Shown here: in pieces, positions 1 to 6,163 of the stretch
Layout of the letters: every line of letters starts with the position of its first letter
Numbering within the stretch: position 1 is the stretch's first letter
Assembly: GCA_013152075.1 (NCBI GenBank)
Contig: JAADHD010000212.1
Location: 1 to 6,550 of the forward strand
Direction: 5' to 3'
DNA: 6,550 nt
Source: Verrucomicrobiota bacterium
Lineage (GTDB): Bacteria; Verrucomicrobiota; Verrucomicrobiia; Verrucomicrobiales; DEV007
Position numbers and translations under genes: made by a program
Notes under the pieces: generated by a model
What the model saw: only the letters and a program-made list of their open reading frames with translations
Databases searched by the model: none
What the model was told of the DNA's origin: nothing

Positions 1-640
1 CAAAGAGCGCCCAGGTATCGAGCAACGTGACTTGAGGGTCTCCTTTAACGGCTGCGGCATAGAGTCCGTTGATTTTTTGAATTTGATCAGCAGGGCGCCT
101 TTTGCTTTCCGAACTGGGAAAAACAGTACAGAGAATGATCGGCATTTTTGCATTGTGCTTTTTGAGTTCTGCGAGGATCAGCTTCAGGTTTCCGGTGGTA
201 CCTTCCGGAGAGGCTGCATCTTCCAAATCATTGGTGCCGATTAGAATGACGACGCCGGAAGGGTTGAGTGTCAGCACGTCTTCTTTCAGTCGGATCAGGA
301 CGCCGCGAGTGGTGTCACCGCTGATGCCGCGGTTGGCGACTTTGACTCCACCAAAACTGCCACCCATATCGCCTTTCCATCCTTGAGTGATAGAGTCACC
401 GAGGAAGACGAGCGCGTGTTGGTCTTGCTGAATTTGCCCGGCCCACATCTGCCGCCGTTTTTGCCACAGGTTCTGGAACCATGCGTAACGTCGAATCGGA
501 CCCGCTCCGGGCAGGCCTTCGTCGCTTGAGGGGATTTGGAATCGAGCGGCGTCGGCCGGGTCGTTCTCGAATGCGCAGGAAGAGGACCCCAGAGAGATGA
601 GAAGCAGGGAAATGATGAGAGTATGAATCAGCGGGCGCAT
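1..640 (-). CDS. Secreted SGNH/GDSL-family hydrolase, C-terminus cut by window edge
   Basis: This is an open frame of 213 residues from the ATG at 638-640 to the left edge with no stop, so the 3' end lies outside the window. The N-terminus is a signal peptide: MRPLIH, a hydrophobic stretch at residues 7-18, then a likely signal peptidase I site after Ser-Cys-Ala (residue 23). The SGNH blocks appear in order: block I LGDSIT with nucleophile Ser83, block II NRGISGDTT (about 103-111) and block III GTND at 135-138 with the catalytic-type Asn137. Block V (Asp-x-x-His) would follow and is missing only because of the edge. The spacing resembles the PAF-acetylhydrolase-IB-like branch, which is common as secreted carbohydrate or acyl esterases. 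The substrate is unknown; removal of acetyl groups from polysaccharides is an inference. The gene lies 72 bases downstream of the Hint lipoprotein gene, with no Shine-Dalgarno sequence before the ATG. Confidence 0.9.
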   Translation of the reverse strand, partial: MRPLIHTLIISLLLISLGSSSCAFENDPADAARFQIPSSDEGLPGAGPIRRYAWFQNLWQKRRQMWAGQIQQDQHALVFLGDSITQGWKGDMGGSFGGVKVANRGISGDTTRGVLIRLKEDVLTLNPSGVVILIGTNDLEDAASPEGTTGNLKLILAELKKHNAKMPIILCTVFPSSESKRRPADQIQKINGLYAAAVKGDPQVTLLDTWALF

Positions 641-712
641 TTTAATTATGTCTGTGTGATGGAAAGAGGGATCGTTTGGGAGTAGGTAAGGGCTCAGTTG
701 CAGATATGCAGG

Positions 713-1276
713 TCAGGGGCGAATGGATTGAGTTCCATTTTTACTGGTTGCGATCATTTCTTCGATCATGCTGTTTACTGGCAGCCCGGATATCTGGTAG
801 CCATCGTCTTCGGTCAGTAAATCGTAAGAACGTTCAACACCTCCGTAAATGACGATTGATTTTACGGTTTGGTCGTCAATACGGTCGCCGAGCTTAAGGT
901 TTTTACTCCGTATTCCATCAATGCGGTGCATGTCACAAAGCTGAACAATTGCTCCATTTTCAAACCCGACGCGAAGAAAGCGTTCTGCGGTGGGATCTTC
1001 GGCATAGGCGTGAATTTGCAACACTCGAACAGTGCGGCCTTCAAAGCCAATGACGTTGTCGCCGGGTCGGATCATTTCGATCGGTCGTGGTCCATTCGGG
1101 GTATCGACAGCTGTTCCTTCCGGGATGCAGACCATCATGAGTTTAAGCGGGGCTAATCGTAAGGCGAGGGGGATTATCATGCCCACTGTTGAGCCGATAA
1201 TACGGCATCCGCTTAATCCAAGTAAAAGCGCAGGGATGATGAGAAGCCGTAGGGCAAAAATCCTAAGTTTGATCAT
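713..1276 (-). CDS. Lipoprotein with a stand-alone Hint (hedgehog/intein-type) domain
   Basis: The product has 187 residues. Residues 1-24 form a lipoprotein signal peptide ending in the lipobox LSGC, with lipidated Cys24. After a short, mostly hydrophobic segment (25-49), a Hint domain begins at Cys50 (VCIPEGTAV) and continues with PIEMIRPGDNVIGF (65-78), the typical opening of Hint proteins. The block-B region reads CDMHRI, keeping His117 but with Cys114 where Thr is usual. The last block reads YDLLTEDDGYQISG followed by LPVNSM (165-170), where a terminal Val-His-Asn is usual; His and Asn are replaced by Asn and Ser. Hint domains carry out thioester chemistry at the first Cys. Here self-processing, if it happens, could only act on the lipid-anchored N-terminal peptide. 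The Hint call is firm, but whether it is active and what it acts on are unknown. The ATG at 1274-1276 is the natural start because it sits directly before the signal peptide. Confidence 0.85.
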   Translation of the reverse strand: MIKLRIFALRLLIIPALLLGLSGCRIIGSTVGMIIPLALRLAPLKLMMVCIPEGTAVDTPNGPRPIEMIRPGDNVIGFEGRTVRVLQIHAYAEDPTAERFLRVGFENGAIVQLCDMHRIDGIRSKNLKLGDRIDDQTVKSIVIYGGVERSYDLLTEDDGYQISGLPVNSMIEEMIATSKNGTQSIRP

Positions 1277-1361
1277 TTTATAGTGAAATGGATGAATGGA
1301 TTAAATTGAATCGGCCCATAAAGGGTTAAATGAGCAGTAGAGTTTTGCCAAGTTTTCTTTA

Positions 1362-1886
1362 TCAATTCAAATTTTGCTTTGAAATGAGGCTTTCTGCCTG
1401 AGCAAAATCCAAGTTTAAATCCCATTCGGCTTGGTTAGTGGCTTGAGTGAGCAATTGGCAAAATGAATGAAGTAGTTGGTCATTCAGGTGAAAGTCAAGC
1501 CCTTGACCGCGCATAGGATACATAGAAAGCAGACGTTCCCCTTTGGGGCCTTGTTTAATAGTGAGTTTTTCCACCAGTATAGGATCTTTGCCGAGGGGAT
1601 AACTGTGACTTTTTTCAAAGGGAGTTTTGAAATCCGATTTGGCTACTGCTGCTTCATGTTTGAGCGTCATAGATGCGGCTTTGGTAGGCTCGCTTTTTTG
1701 TTTCTCTTCAGCTGATAGGTTGTTCTGAAGCATTTCGAGAAGAGCTTTCCATAATAATCGCACGTAGCGTCTGGTAAGAAAAAAACGGTATTCGCTTAAT
1801 TGTCTGCCTGCAGAGGTGCTCAATCGAAATAACAGGCGGTCCTGATTTGGATAATAGGAAATTTGGAGTTGTCGGATTTGAGCCAT
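1362..1886 (-). CDS. Conserved hypothetical protein, AT-rich gene
   Basis: The product has 174 residues with no signal peptide or membrane segment, so it is probably cytoplasmic. Two parts look structured: an N-terminal part (about 4-50) with a strand-like DRLLFRLST and a helix-rich EYRFFLTRRYVRLLWKAL, and a C-terminal part (about 103-168) ending in EWDLNLDF. They are joined by a lysine-, serine- and glutamate-rich linker (about 57-95). The segment centred on Tyr-Arg-x-x-Leu-Thr-Arg-Arg resembles a family of uncharacterised bacterial proteins that I recall mainly from Proteobacteria, but I cannot name a domain accession or a function. The G+C content counted by hand over 1381-1860 is about 44%, against roughly 60% in sampled lines of the dehydrogenase and HPS-like genes, which suggests a different history. 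The ATG at 1884-1886 lacks a Shine-Dalgarno sequence and follows a palindrome at 1906-1931. Confidence 0.75.
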   Translation of the reverse strand: MAQIRQLQISYYPNQDRLLFRLSTSAGRQLSEYRFFLTRRYVRLLWKALLEMLQNNLSAEEKQKSEPTKAASMTLKHEAAVAKSDFKTPFEKSHSYPLGKDPILVEKLTIKQGPKGERLLSMYPMRGQGLDFHLNDQLLHSFCQLLTQATNQAEWDLNLDFAQAESLISKQNLN

Positions 1887-1905
1887 GGTAAGAGAGCAAA
1901 ATATT

Positions 1906-1931
1906 TTCGTATATCCTGAAGAATATACGAA
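1906..1931. promoter_or_regulatory. AT-rich inverted repeat upstream of the hypothetical gene
   Basis: Two perfect 9-base arms, TTCGTATAT at 1906-1914 and ATATACGAA at 1923-1931, flank an 8-base spacer. The repeat starts 20 bases upstream of the ATG of the hypothetical gene (1362-1886) and lies about 48 bases past the stop of the TIM-barrel gene. Its size and symmetry suit a binding site for a dimeric regulator. It lacks the GC-rich stem and adjoining T-run of an intrinsic terminator. The symmetry is directly visible; the operator role is inference. Confidence 0.45.
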
Positions 1932-1978
1932 TAAACCGGCAAATATCCACCGTCCTTTCAGCAGGTTGTATTAGAAAA

Positions 1979-2884
1979 TCAGGGCCAGTATTGGGCCATT
2001 TTCTGACGTAGGAAGATGGCGCTGCGCTCTAGTTGTTCGATGCCATCGACCCCGTCTTCTATACTGATCCAGCTCTCGGGATTGCGCTCAGGACTGCCAA
2101 AACCGGCGTCTTTGGCGATCTTGAATATGGCATCAAAATCATTGAGACCCTGACCAATTTCTCCGTGGCACAACCGTTGGGCATAACCTTCTGCTCCCAT
2201 TTCTTCGGCACGCAAGTCTTCCAAAGTGCCCTCCTTGAGGTAGCGATCACTGGCGTGCATGGTTACGACACGTGGGGCAACACGGCGGAGTAATTCGAGT
2301 GGATCTTCACCCATCAGGTAGGTATTGGACGGATCATAATTGACTCCAAAATTGGGATGATCGATGCGACCAACAATGTCGCAGAAGATATCCATTGCCT
2401 GGGCGAATTCCGGAAACTTCCAGAAGTCATCTTTGTAATGATTTTCGATAATCAGTGTAACACCGTTATCAGCGGCAAATGGCAGGCAGGCTTGAATGCA
2501 CTCAGTAGTATAAATGATGCCTTCTTCGCGAGTGAGCGAGGGGCGTTTCTGCCCAGACAATACCCGGCAGTAAGAACCGCCGAGGGCAGCGATCATGCGA
2601 ATCCAGTTTTTTTGTTGCACCACCTGATCAACTCGAAAACCTCTATCGGGATGGGTGAAATCCGGAGAGCAGCATAACATCGGGATCACCATGCCCGTGT
2701 CTTCTACCTGTTGCCGAAACCCAGCCCAGTTATTCTCATCTTCCATTTCCAAAAATCCGGCATACCACTCCAGGCCATCAATATCCAGACTGGAAGCGAT
2801 TTTGATCCATTCGGACAATTTCATGGAGCCGTCCTTGCAGAGAGCAGTCATGTAAGCTTTGGGGAAAGCGGCAAGTTTTGTCAT
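1979..2884 (-). CDS. Sugar phosphate isomerase/epimerase-type TIM-barrel protein
   Basis: The product has 301 residues and belongs to the xylose-isomerase-like / AP-endonuclease-2 fold superfamily, whose members isomerise or epimerise sugars, or dehydrate related sugar acids, with a bound divalent metal. The expected metal-ligand set is visible along the barrel: Glu147 (IIENH), Asp184 (NYDPSN), His210 (MHASD) and Glu276 (ISIEDG). HGEIGQG (240-246) is the usual glycine-rich loop near the end. There is no signal peptide, so it is cytoplasmic, and the length is normal for the family. It is the last gene of the putative sugar operon, 66 bases after the short-chain dehydrogenase. In ascorbate catabolism a UlaE 3-epimerase of this superfamily follows an HPS-fold decarboxylase, an arrangement echoed here, but the exact reaction cannot be assigned. 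No Shine-Dalgarno sequence precedes the ATG. Confidence 0.88.
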   Translation of the reverse strand: MTKLAAFPKAYMTALCKDGSMKLSEWIKIASSLDIDGLEWYAGFLEMEDENNWAGFRQQVEDTGMVIPMLCCSPDFTHPDRGFRVDQVVQQKNWIRMIAALGGSYCRVLSGQKRPSLTREEGIIYTTECIQACLPFAADNGVTLIIENHYKDDFWKFPEFAQAMDIFCDIVGRIDHPNFGVNYDPSNTYLMGEDPLELLRRVAPRVVTMHASDRYLKEGTLEDLRAEEMGAEGYAQRLCHGEIGQGLNDFDAIFKIAKDAGFGSPERNPESWISIEDGVDGIEQLERSAIFLRQKMAQYWP

Positions 2885-2950
2885 AGTGAAAAGGGGAAAA
2901 GTGAGATCTTAGATCGGAAAGGCCGAATAAAGCAAGCCCACAAATAGGCT

Positions 2951-3733
2951 TTAACACTTGGGCGGATTACGACCGATGAGGGGGTATTGCTCGACGTCGA
3001 GCACTGAGCCGGAAACGGGTCCGGCTTCATCACTTAGGAAATAGACGACGGCAGCAGCGATTTCAGCCGGATCGAAGATGCGTTTGCTTGGGGCGAACAT
3101 GGCTGGCAAATCGGCGGCCCAATCTTCGTTCATGCCCTGATCCTGTTTGCGTTGTTTTTCGTTTTCAGTGAGAATCCATCCGGGATTGACCTGGTTGACT
3201 CGGATTCCATTTTCACGGTGCAGGGTGTCACCGAGATTTCGAGTCATGGTCTGCATGGCGCCTTTTGCCATGGAGTAGGGAAGCAGCTCGGGTTCTCCGC
3301 AGTAGGCATTAATCGAGCCGATATTGACGATGTTGCCTTTGCTTTTTTCAAGATGAGGAACGAGGGCCTTGATCAGAAAAAAAGGAGCGCGTGCGTTGAT
3401 CGACATGTAACGGTCAAATTTTTCTTCATCGGTGTCGTGAATGTTGCCGGTTCCGACGATTGCCGCATTATTCACCAGAGCGTCGATTTTTCCGAATGCA
3501 TCTAGCGTGCATTGGGTGATTTTTTCCGCAGCGGATGCCTCTGATAGATCCTGAATGAGAATGGCTGTGTTGAGTTTTTCAGGATCGAGTTCTGTTTGGG
3601 TTTGCACTGCGAGATCCGGTTCCAGTCCATGAATAAGCACTTGCGCGCCTTCGGCCAGGCAATGCCCGGCAATGGCTTTTCCGATTCCGGTAGTCGAACC
3701 TGTGACGATGATGGTTTTGTTTGCTAGTCTCAT
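2951..3733 (-). CDS. Short-chain dehydrogenase/reductase (SDR), NAD(P)-dependent
   Basis: The product has 260 residues, the usual length for a classical SDR. The Rossmann cofactor motif TGSTTGIG is at 11-18, NNAA at 88-91 and the structural/catalytic Asn at 113. The catalytic triad is complete: Ser140 (NIGS), Tyr153 and Lys157 (YSMAK). The PG motif is at 184-185. Cofactor preference is unclear because the position after the second strand reads HGLEPD rather than the usual acidic Asp. The C-terminal end reads VLDVEQYPLIGRNP, where many SDRs have a DGG motif, suggesting a distinct subfamily. The protein probably oxidises or reduces a sugar or sugar-acid hydroxyl in the cytoplasm. It sits 26 bases after the secreted papain-like gene and 66 bases before the TIM-barrel gene, consistent with co-transcription. 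The ATG at 3731-3733 has no Shine-Dalgarno sequence. Confidence 0.9.
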   Translation of the reverse strand: MRLANKTIIVTGSTTGIGKAIAGHCLAEGAQVLIHGLEPDLAVQTQTELDPEKLNTAILIQDLSEASAAEKITQCTLDAFGKIDALVNNAAIVGTGNIHDTDEEKFDRYMSINARAPFFLIKALVPHLEKSKGNIVNIGSINAYCGEPELLPYSMAKGAMQTMTRNLGDTLHRENGIRVNQVNPGWILTENEKQRKQDQGMNEDWAADLPAMFAPSKRIFDPAEIAAAVVYFLSDEAGPVSGSVLDVEQYPLIGRNPPKC

Positions 3734-3759
3734 TTGTAAGGATGTAAAAAAGGTAATTA

Positions 3760-4308
3760 TTAGCGACTCCTTTTGTAGGGACGATAGATTTTGTAGGAAC
3801 CGGAGACGATATGTTTTAAATCGAGGGTTTCCAGAAAGACTTTACGCACGCCATTGACGTTTTGGTGAGCTAACTGGAGTTGCGTGTTCTTCACAGCATA
3901 AATGATCGAAGTGTGGTTTGGATATCCCAGTTGTTTCCAGGCGGATCCGTTGCCTTTGCTCCATTCAAAACGAGTTGATGCAAATTGGATGATGTCGCCG
4001 GGAAGAATTTCTTCTCCTTTTTTGAGGGGGAAACCAAATTGATGGGGCTTGCGCCAAATGCTACCTGAAAAGTCGAGGGCCTGTTGGGCGAGATCCCAGC
4101 ACTCGCCTCGCCCGACTTTGGTGCCAACAGCTTGTTTGGTGAAAGCGAGCACGTCTTTATTGGTGGCGACATAAGGTGATTTTTTTGCTGCAGTTTTCTG
4201 AACGGGATCTATCGCATAAATATCACTTGAGCATGTTGCCAGCAGGATCAGGAAAACACGAAGGCGGTGTTTCAATGGGGTGATGGCGATGTTAGTGACG
4301 CGATGCAT
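3760..4308 (-). CDS. Small secreted papain-like (NlpC/P60- or CHAP-like) protein
   Basis: The product has 182 residues from the ATG at 4306-4308. An in-frame TTG at 4327-4329 would add seven residues, but the ATG sits closer to the signal peptide and neither start has a Shine-Dalgarno sequence. The N-terminus has a basic segment (KHRLR), a hydrophobic core (VFLILLATC) and a probable cleavage site after IYA (about residue 32), so the protein is exported. The mature domain carries GRGECWDLA with candidate nucleophile Cys70, then PGDIIQF (103-109), NHTSIIY with His132, and AHQN with His148 to Asn150. This Cys-His-polar order is typical of papain-fold amidases or peptidases such as NlpC/P60 and CHAP proteins. 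The substrate is unknown; cell-wall peptide is one option. Its position inside a run of sugar-metabolism genes is odd. Confidence 0.75.
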   Translation of the reverse strand: MHRVTNIAITPLKHRLRVFLILLATCSSDIYAIDPVQKTAAKKSPYVATNKDVLAFTKQAVGTKVGRGECWDLAQQALDFSGSIWRKPHQFGFPLKKGEEILPGDIIQFASTRFEWSKGNGSAWKQLGYPNHTSIIYAVKNTQLQLAHQNVNGVRKVFLETLDLKHIVSGSYKIYRPYKRSR

Positions 4309-4341
4309 GTTTGTGGGCAGAGGGTTCAAGCCTTGGGATTG

Positions 4342-4368
4342 TATCGAGATAGCCGCGGCAAGTCGATA
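4342..4368. repeat. Interrupted palindrome between dehydrogenase and papain-like genes
   Basis: Arms TATCGA (4342-4347) and TCGATA (4363-4368) are perfect reverse complements. They enclose an 8-base palindrome, GCCGCGGC, at 4352-4359 that lies half a base off the shared centre. The site falls in the gap of roughly 100 bases after the dehydrogenase stop and ahead of the papain-like start. It could be an internal operator or an RNA hairpin in the transcript. No T-run follows, so it is not a standard terminator. Any role is inference. Confidence 0.35.
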
Positions 4369-4410
4369 GTGGAGTCCGGAGCATGAAATAGCCGACCGGC
4401 CAAGGTGATT

Positions 4411-5442
4411 CTAAGGAGTGAGAACAGATTTTACCACTTCGCCAGCGTGCATTTTCTCAAAAGCGGTGTGCCATTCTTCGATGGGCCAAGTGCCTCCAAT
4501 GATGGGATCGACATCCAGTTTGCCAGAAGCCAACAAGGCAAGGACTCGTTCCCAAATTGGCCAGTTATGAGAAAATGAACCTTGTAGAGTTACGTTTTTC
4601 TGAATCAGGGGATCGAGTGAAAAATCGAGGGGTTTGGGCCCCCAGCCGACTTTGGTAATCCATCCGGCAGGGCGTACGAGTTCAAGGCTGAGCTTCAATG
4701 TGGGGGAAACCCCCGCGGCATCGATGACCACATCGGCGCCCATCCCGTCGCGCTCCTTAGCCCAGCTTTCAGCTTCTTCGCTACTGGTAAGAGCTGTGCA
4801 ACCGTAGGATTGTGCAGCGATGTCGAGGCGATTGCGGTCCGATTGCAGTCCTAGGATCGCCACATCGGCTCCGCGGATGGCAGCGACAGCGGCACATAAA
4901 ATACCGATGGTTCCCGGGCCAATGACTAGAACGCGGTCGCCAGGCTCCATGCGGGTATTGGTGACGACAGCACTGTAGGCCACGCAACAGGGTTCAGTGA
5001 GGCAGGCGCGGCTGAGCTCGAGATTTTCCGGCACATGATGCAGGCAACGCGCGGGAACGCGCACGTGTTTGGTCATCGCGCCGTTCACTCCGTAACCGAA
5101 CCCTTTGCGATCCGGGTCAAGGTTGTAGAGGCCACGGCGAGTGAGGGGACTGTCATTGTTTATAATGGCTGCGGTTTCGGAAACCACGCGGTCGCCTTCT
5201 GACCAAGCGGTAACGGCACTGCCTGTTTCGAGAATGTGTCCGCCGAATTCGTGTCCGAGCACCACTGGATAATTTACTGGCCAGGAATGATTGGCAGTCC
5301 ACTGATGCAGATCGGATCCGCAGACGCCTACAGCGGCAACTTCAAGCAGAACGTCATCGTCACCGATCTCTGGCCGGTTGAGTTCGCGGATTTCAACACT
5401 TCCGGGATCAGGGGCGAAATTAACAATAGCTGGAGAAGACAT
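4411..5442 (-). CDS. Zinc-type medium-chain alcohol/polyol dehydrogenase lacking structural-zinc cysteines
   Basis: The product has 343 residues, the normal length for the sorbitol/threonine-dehydrogenase-like branch of the MDR superfamily, which oxidises a secondary hydroxyl using NAD(P). The catalytic zinc ligands are present: Cys41 (GVCGSD), His64 and Glu65 (GHEFGG), and Glu150 (TEPCC). The Rossmann motif GPGTIG is at 175-180. The structural-zinc lobe normally carries Cys-x2-Cys-x2-Cys-x7-Cys; here the same spacing holds Asn95, Ser98, Thr101 and Asp109, while the surrounding YNL and PDRKGFGYG framework is kept. The structural zinc is therefore probably absent, though the enzyme should still have a catalytic zinc. 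It lies 31 bases downstream of the HPS-like gene, so the two are probably co-transcribed. The substrate is unknown, but the context suggests a sugar or polyol. The ATG at 5440-5442 has no Shine-Dalgarno sequence. Confidence 0.92.
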   Translation of the reverse strand: MSSPAIVNFAPDPGSVEIRELNRPEIGDDDVLLEVAAVGVCGSDLHQWTANHSWPVNYPVVLGHEFGGHILETGSAVTAWSEGDRVVSETAAIINNDSPLTRRGLYNLDPDRKGFGYGVNGAMTKHVRVPARCLHHVPENLELSRACLTEPCCVAYSAVVTNTRMEPGDRVLVIGPGTIGILCAAVAAIRGADVAILGLQSDRNRLDIAAQSYGCTALTSSEEAESWAKERDGMGADVVIDAAGVSPTLKLSLELVRPAGWITKVGWGPKPLDFSLDPLIQKNVTLQGSFSHNWPIWERVLALLASGKLDVDPIIGGTWPIEEWHTAFEKMHAGEVVKSVLTP

Positions 5443-5473
5443 AATATTTGCTGATACAGGGTAAAAAATAAGT

Positions 5474-6163
5474 TCAGTCGGCCTGTCTGTGAATCGCTTC
5501 GCATATCATGCGCAGTGAGCCTTCAAGGTCACCGTCGGCAGTTTTGAAGGCGTCGGCATCGACAGTGAGTGGGGCGCCGAGGACGACGAGGGGAGCGCCA
5601 TATTCCGGGCACTGAATGGCTTGTTCCAAGGTGAGCCCCCCAACCGCTTGAACCGGCACTGAGACGGCATCGACGATTTCGCGTAGCTGATCGAGGGGGT
5701 TGGGCATGCGTTCTCCACGGGCAGCGATGCCGCGGCGTTCGTCGTAACCGATGTGATGAATGACATAAGCACAGCCGAGATCCTCCAGACGTTTGGCGCC
5801 GGCGACCATATCTTCCGAGGCGAGATTGTCGCCCATGACACCCACGCCAAAATCTGCCCCTGCTTTGACGACGCATTTGATTGTTTCTTCGTGAGCTTGT
5901 GACATGACCACGACATGAGTGGCACCTGCTTTCGCCATCATCTCGGCTTCAAGGTAACCACCATCCATGGTTTTGAGATCGGCAACTATTGGAGTGTCCG
6001 GAAAACGTTCACGCATGGCGCGAACTCCATGTAGTCCTTCGGCTAAAATAAGCGGGGTGCCAGCTTCCAACCAGTCCACCCCAGCGCGCAGAGCCATCTC
6101 TGCAGTTTCGAGAGCTTCTTCAATATTGGTCAGGTCGAGAGAAATTTGGACGATGGGTTTCAT
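5474..6163 (-). CDS. HPS/KGPDC-like enzyme of the orotidine-5'-phosphate decarboxylase fold
   Basis: The product has 229 residues, close to the size of hexulose-6-phosphate synthase (HPS) and 3-keto-L-gulonate-6-phosphate decarboxylase (KGPDC). The family's active-site residues are visible: Asp10 (ISLDL), Glu33 followed by GTPLI, Asp62-x-Lys64-x-x-Asp67 (DLKTMD), and His137 in HIGYD. A glycine-rich phosphate-binding loop VQAVGGL lies at 171-177, and VVLGAPLT (193-200) forms the next strand and loop. The His-x-Gly-x-Asp motif looks like HPS; KGPDC proteins usually carry an additional Arg there. The reaction is therefore an aldol cleavage/condensation or decarboxylation of a phosphorylated keto sugar or sugar acid, not further specified. 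It is the first gene of the leftward operon and is transcribed divergently from the PAS regulator 64 bases away. The ATG at 6161-6163 has no Shine-Dalgarno sequence. Confidence 0.85.
   Translation of the reverse strand: MKPIVQISLDLTNIEEALETAEMALRAGVDWLEAGTPLILAEGLHGVRAMRERFPDTPIVADLKTMDGGYLEAEMMAKAGATHVVVMSQAHEETIKCVVKAGADFGVGVMGDNLASEDMVAGAKRLEDLGCAYVIHHIGYDERRGIAARGERMPNPLDQLREIVDAVSVPVQAVGGLTLEQAIQCPEYGAPLVVLGAPLTVDADAFKTADGDLEGSLRMICEAIHRQAD

Noticed and set aside
32..386. Two plus-strand open frames near the left edge
   Set aside because: They are antisense to the SGNH hydrolase, whose frame is open to the edge and carries blocks I to III.
572..592. Lipoprotein signal in the SGNH hydrolase (SSSC before residue 22)
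   Set aside because: The position three before the Cys is Ser rather than Leu, Val or Ile, and a signal peptidase I site directly after fits better.
690..712. Small hairpin TGCA-gata-TGCA after the Hint gene
   Set aside because: The 4-base stem is too weak, and no T-run follows it on the minus strand.
713..1276. Calling the Hint protein an intein or a hedgehog relative with a host protein
   Set aside because: There is no host-protein sequence on either side of the domain, and the terminal splicing Asn is replaced, so a splicing intein is not supported.
1320..1360. Sigma-70 promoter for the Hint gene (TTGGCA on the minus strand near 1346-1351)
   Set aside because: The hexamer at the right spacing reads TAACCC, too far from a -10 consensus. 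The direct repeat AGTTTT-gcca-AGTTTT there is too short to interpret.
2885..2950. Intrinsic terminator between the short-chain dehydrogenase and TIM-barrel genes
   Set aside because: Only 4-base stems (such as TCGG/CCGA) are present and no T-run follows; co-transcription is more likely.
3152..3505. A 117-codon plus-strand open frame
   Set aside because: It lies wholly antisense to the short-chain dehydrogenase, whose catalytic and cofactor motifs are complete; the translation shows no domain.
5506..5925. A 139-codon minus-strand open frame and a nearby arginine-rich one
   Set aside because: Both are alternative frames of the HPS-like gene, with the low-complexity residue content typical of shadow frames in GC-rich DNA.
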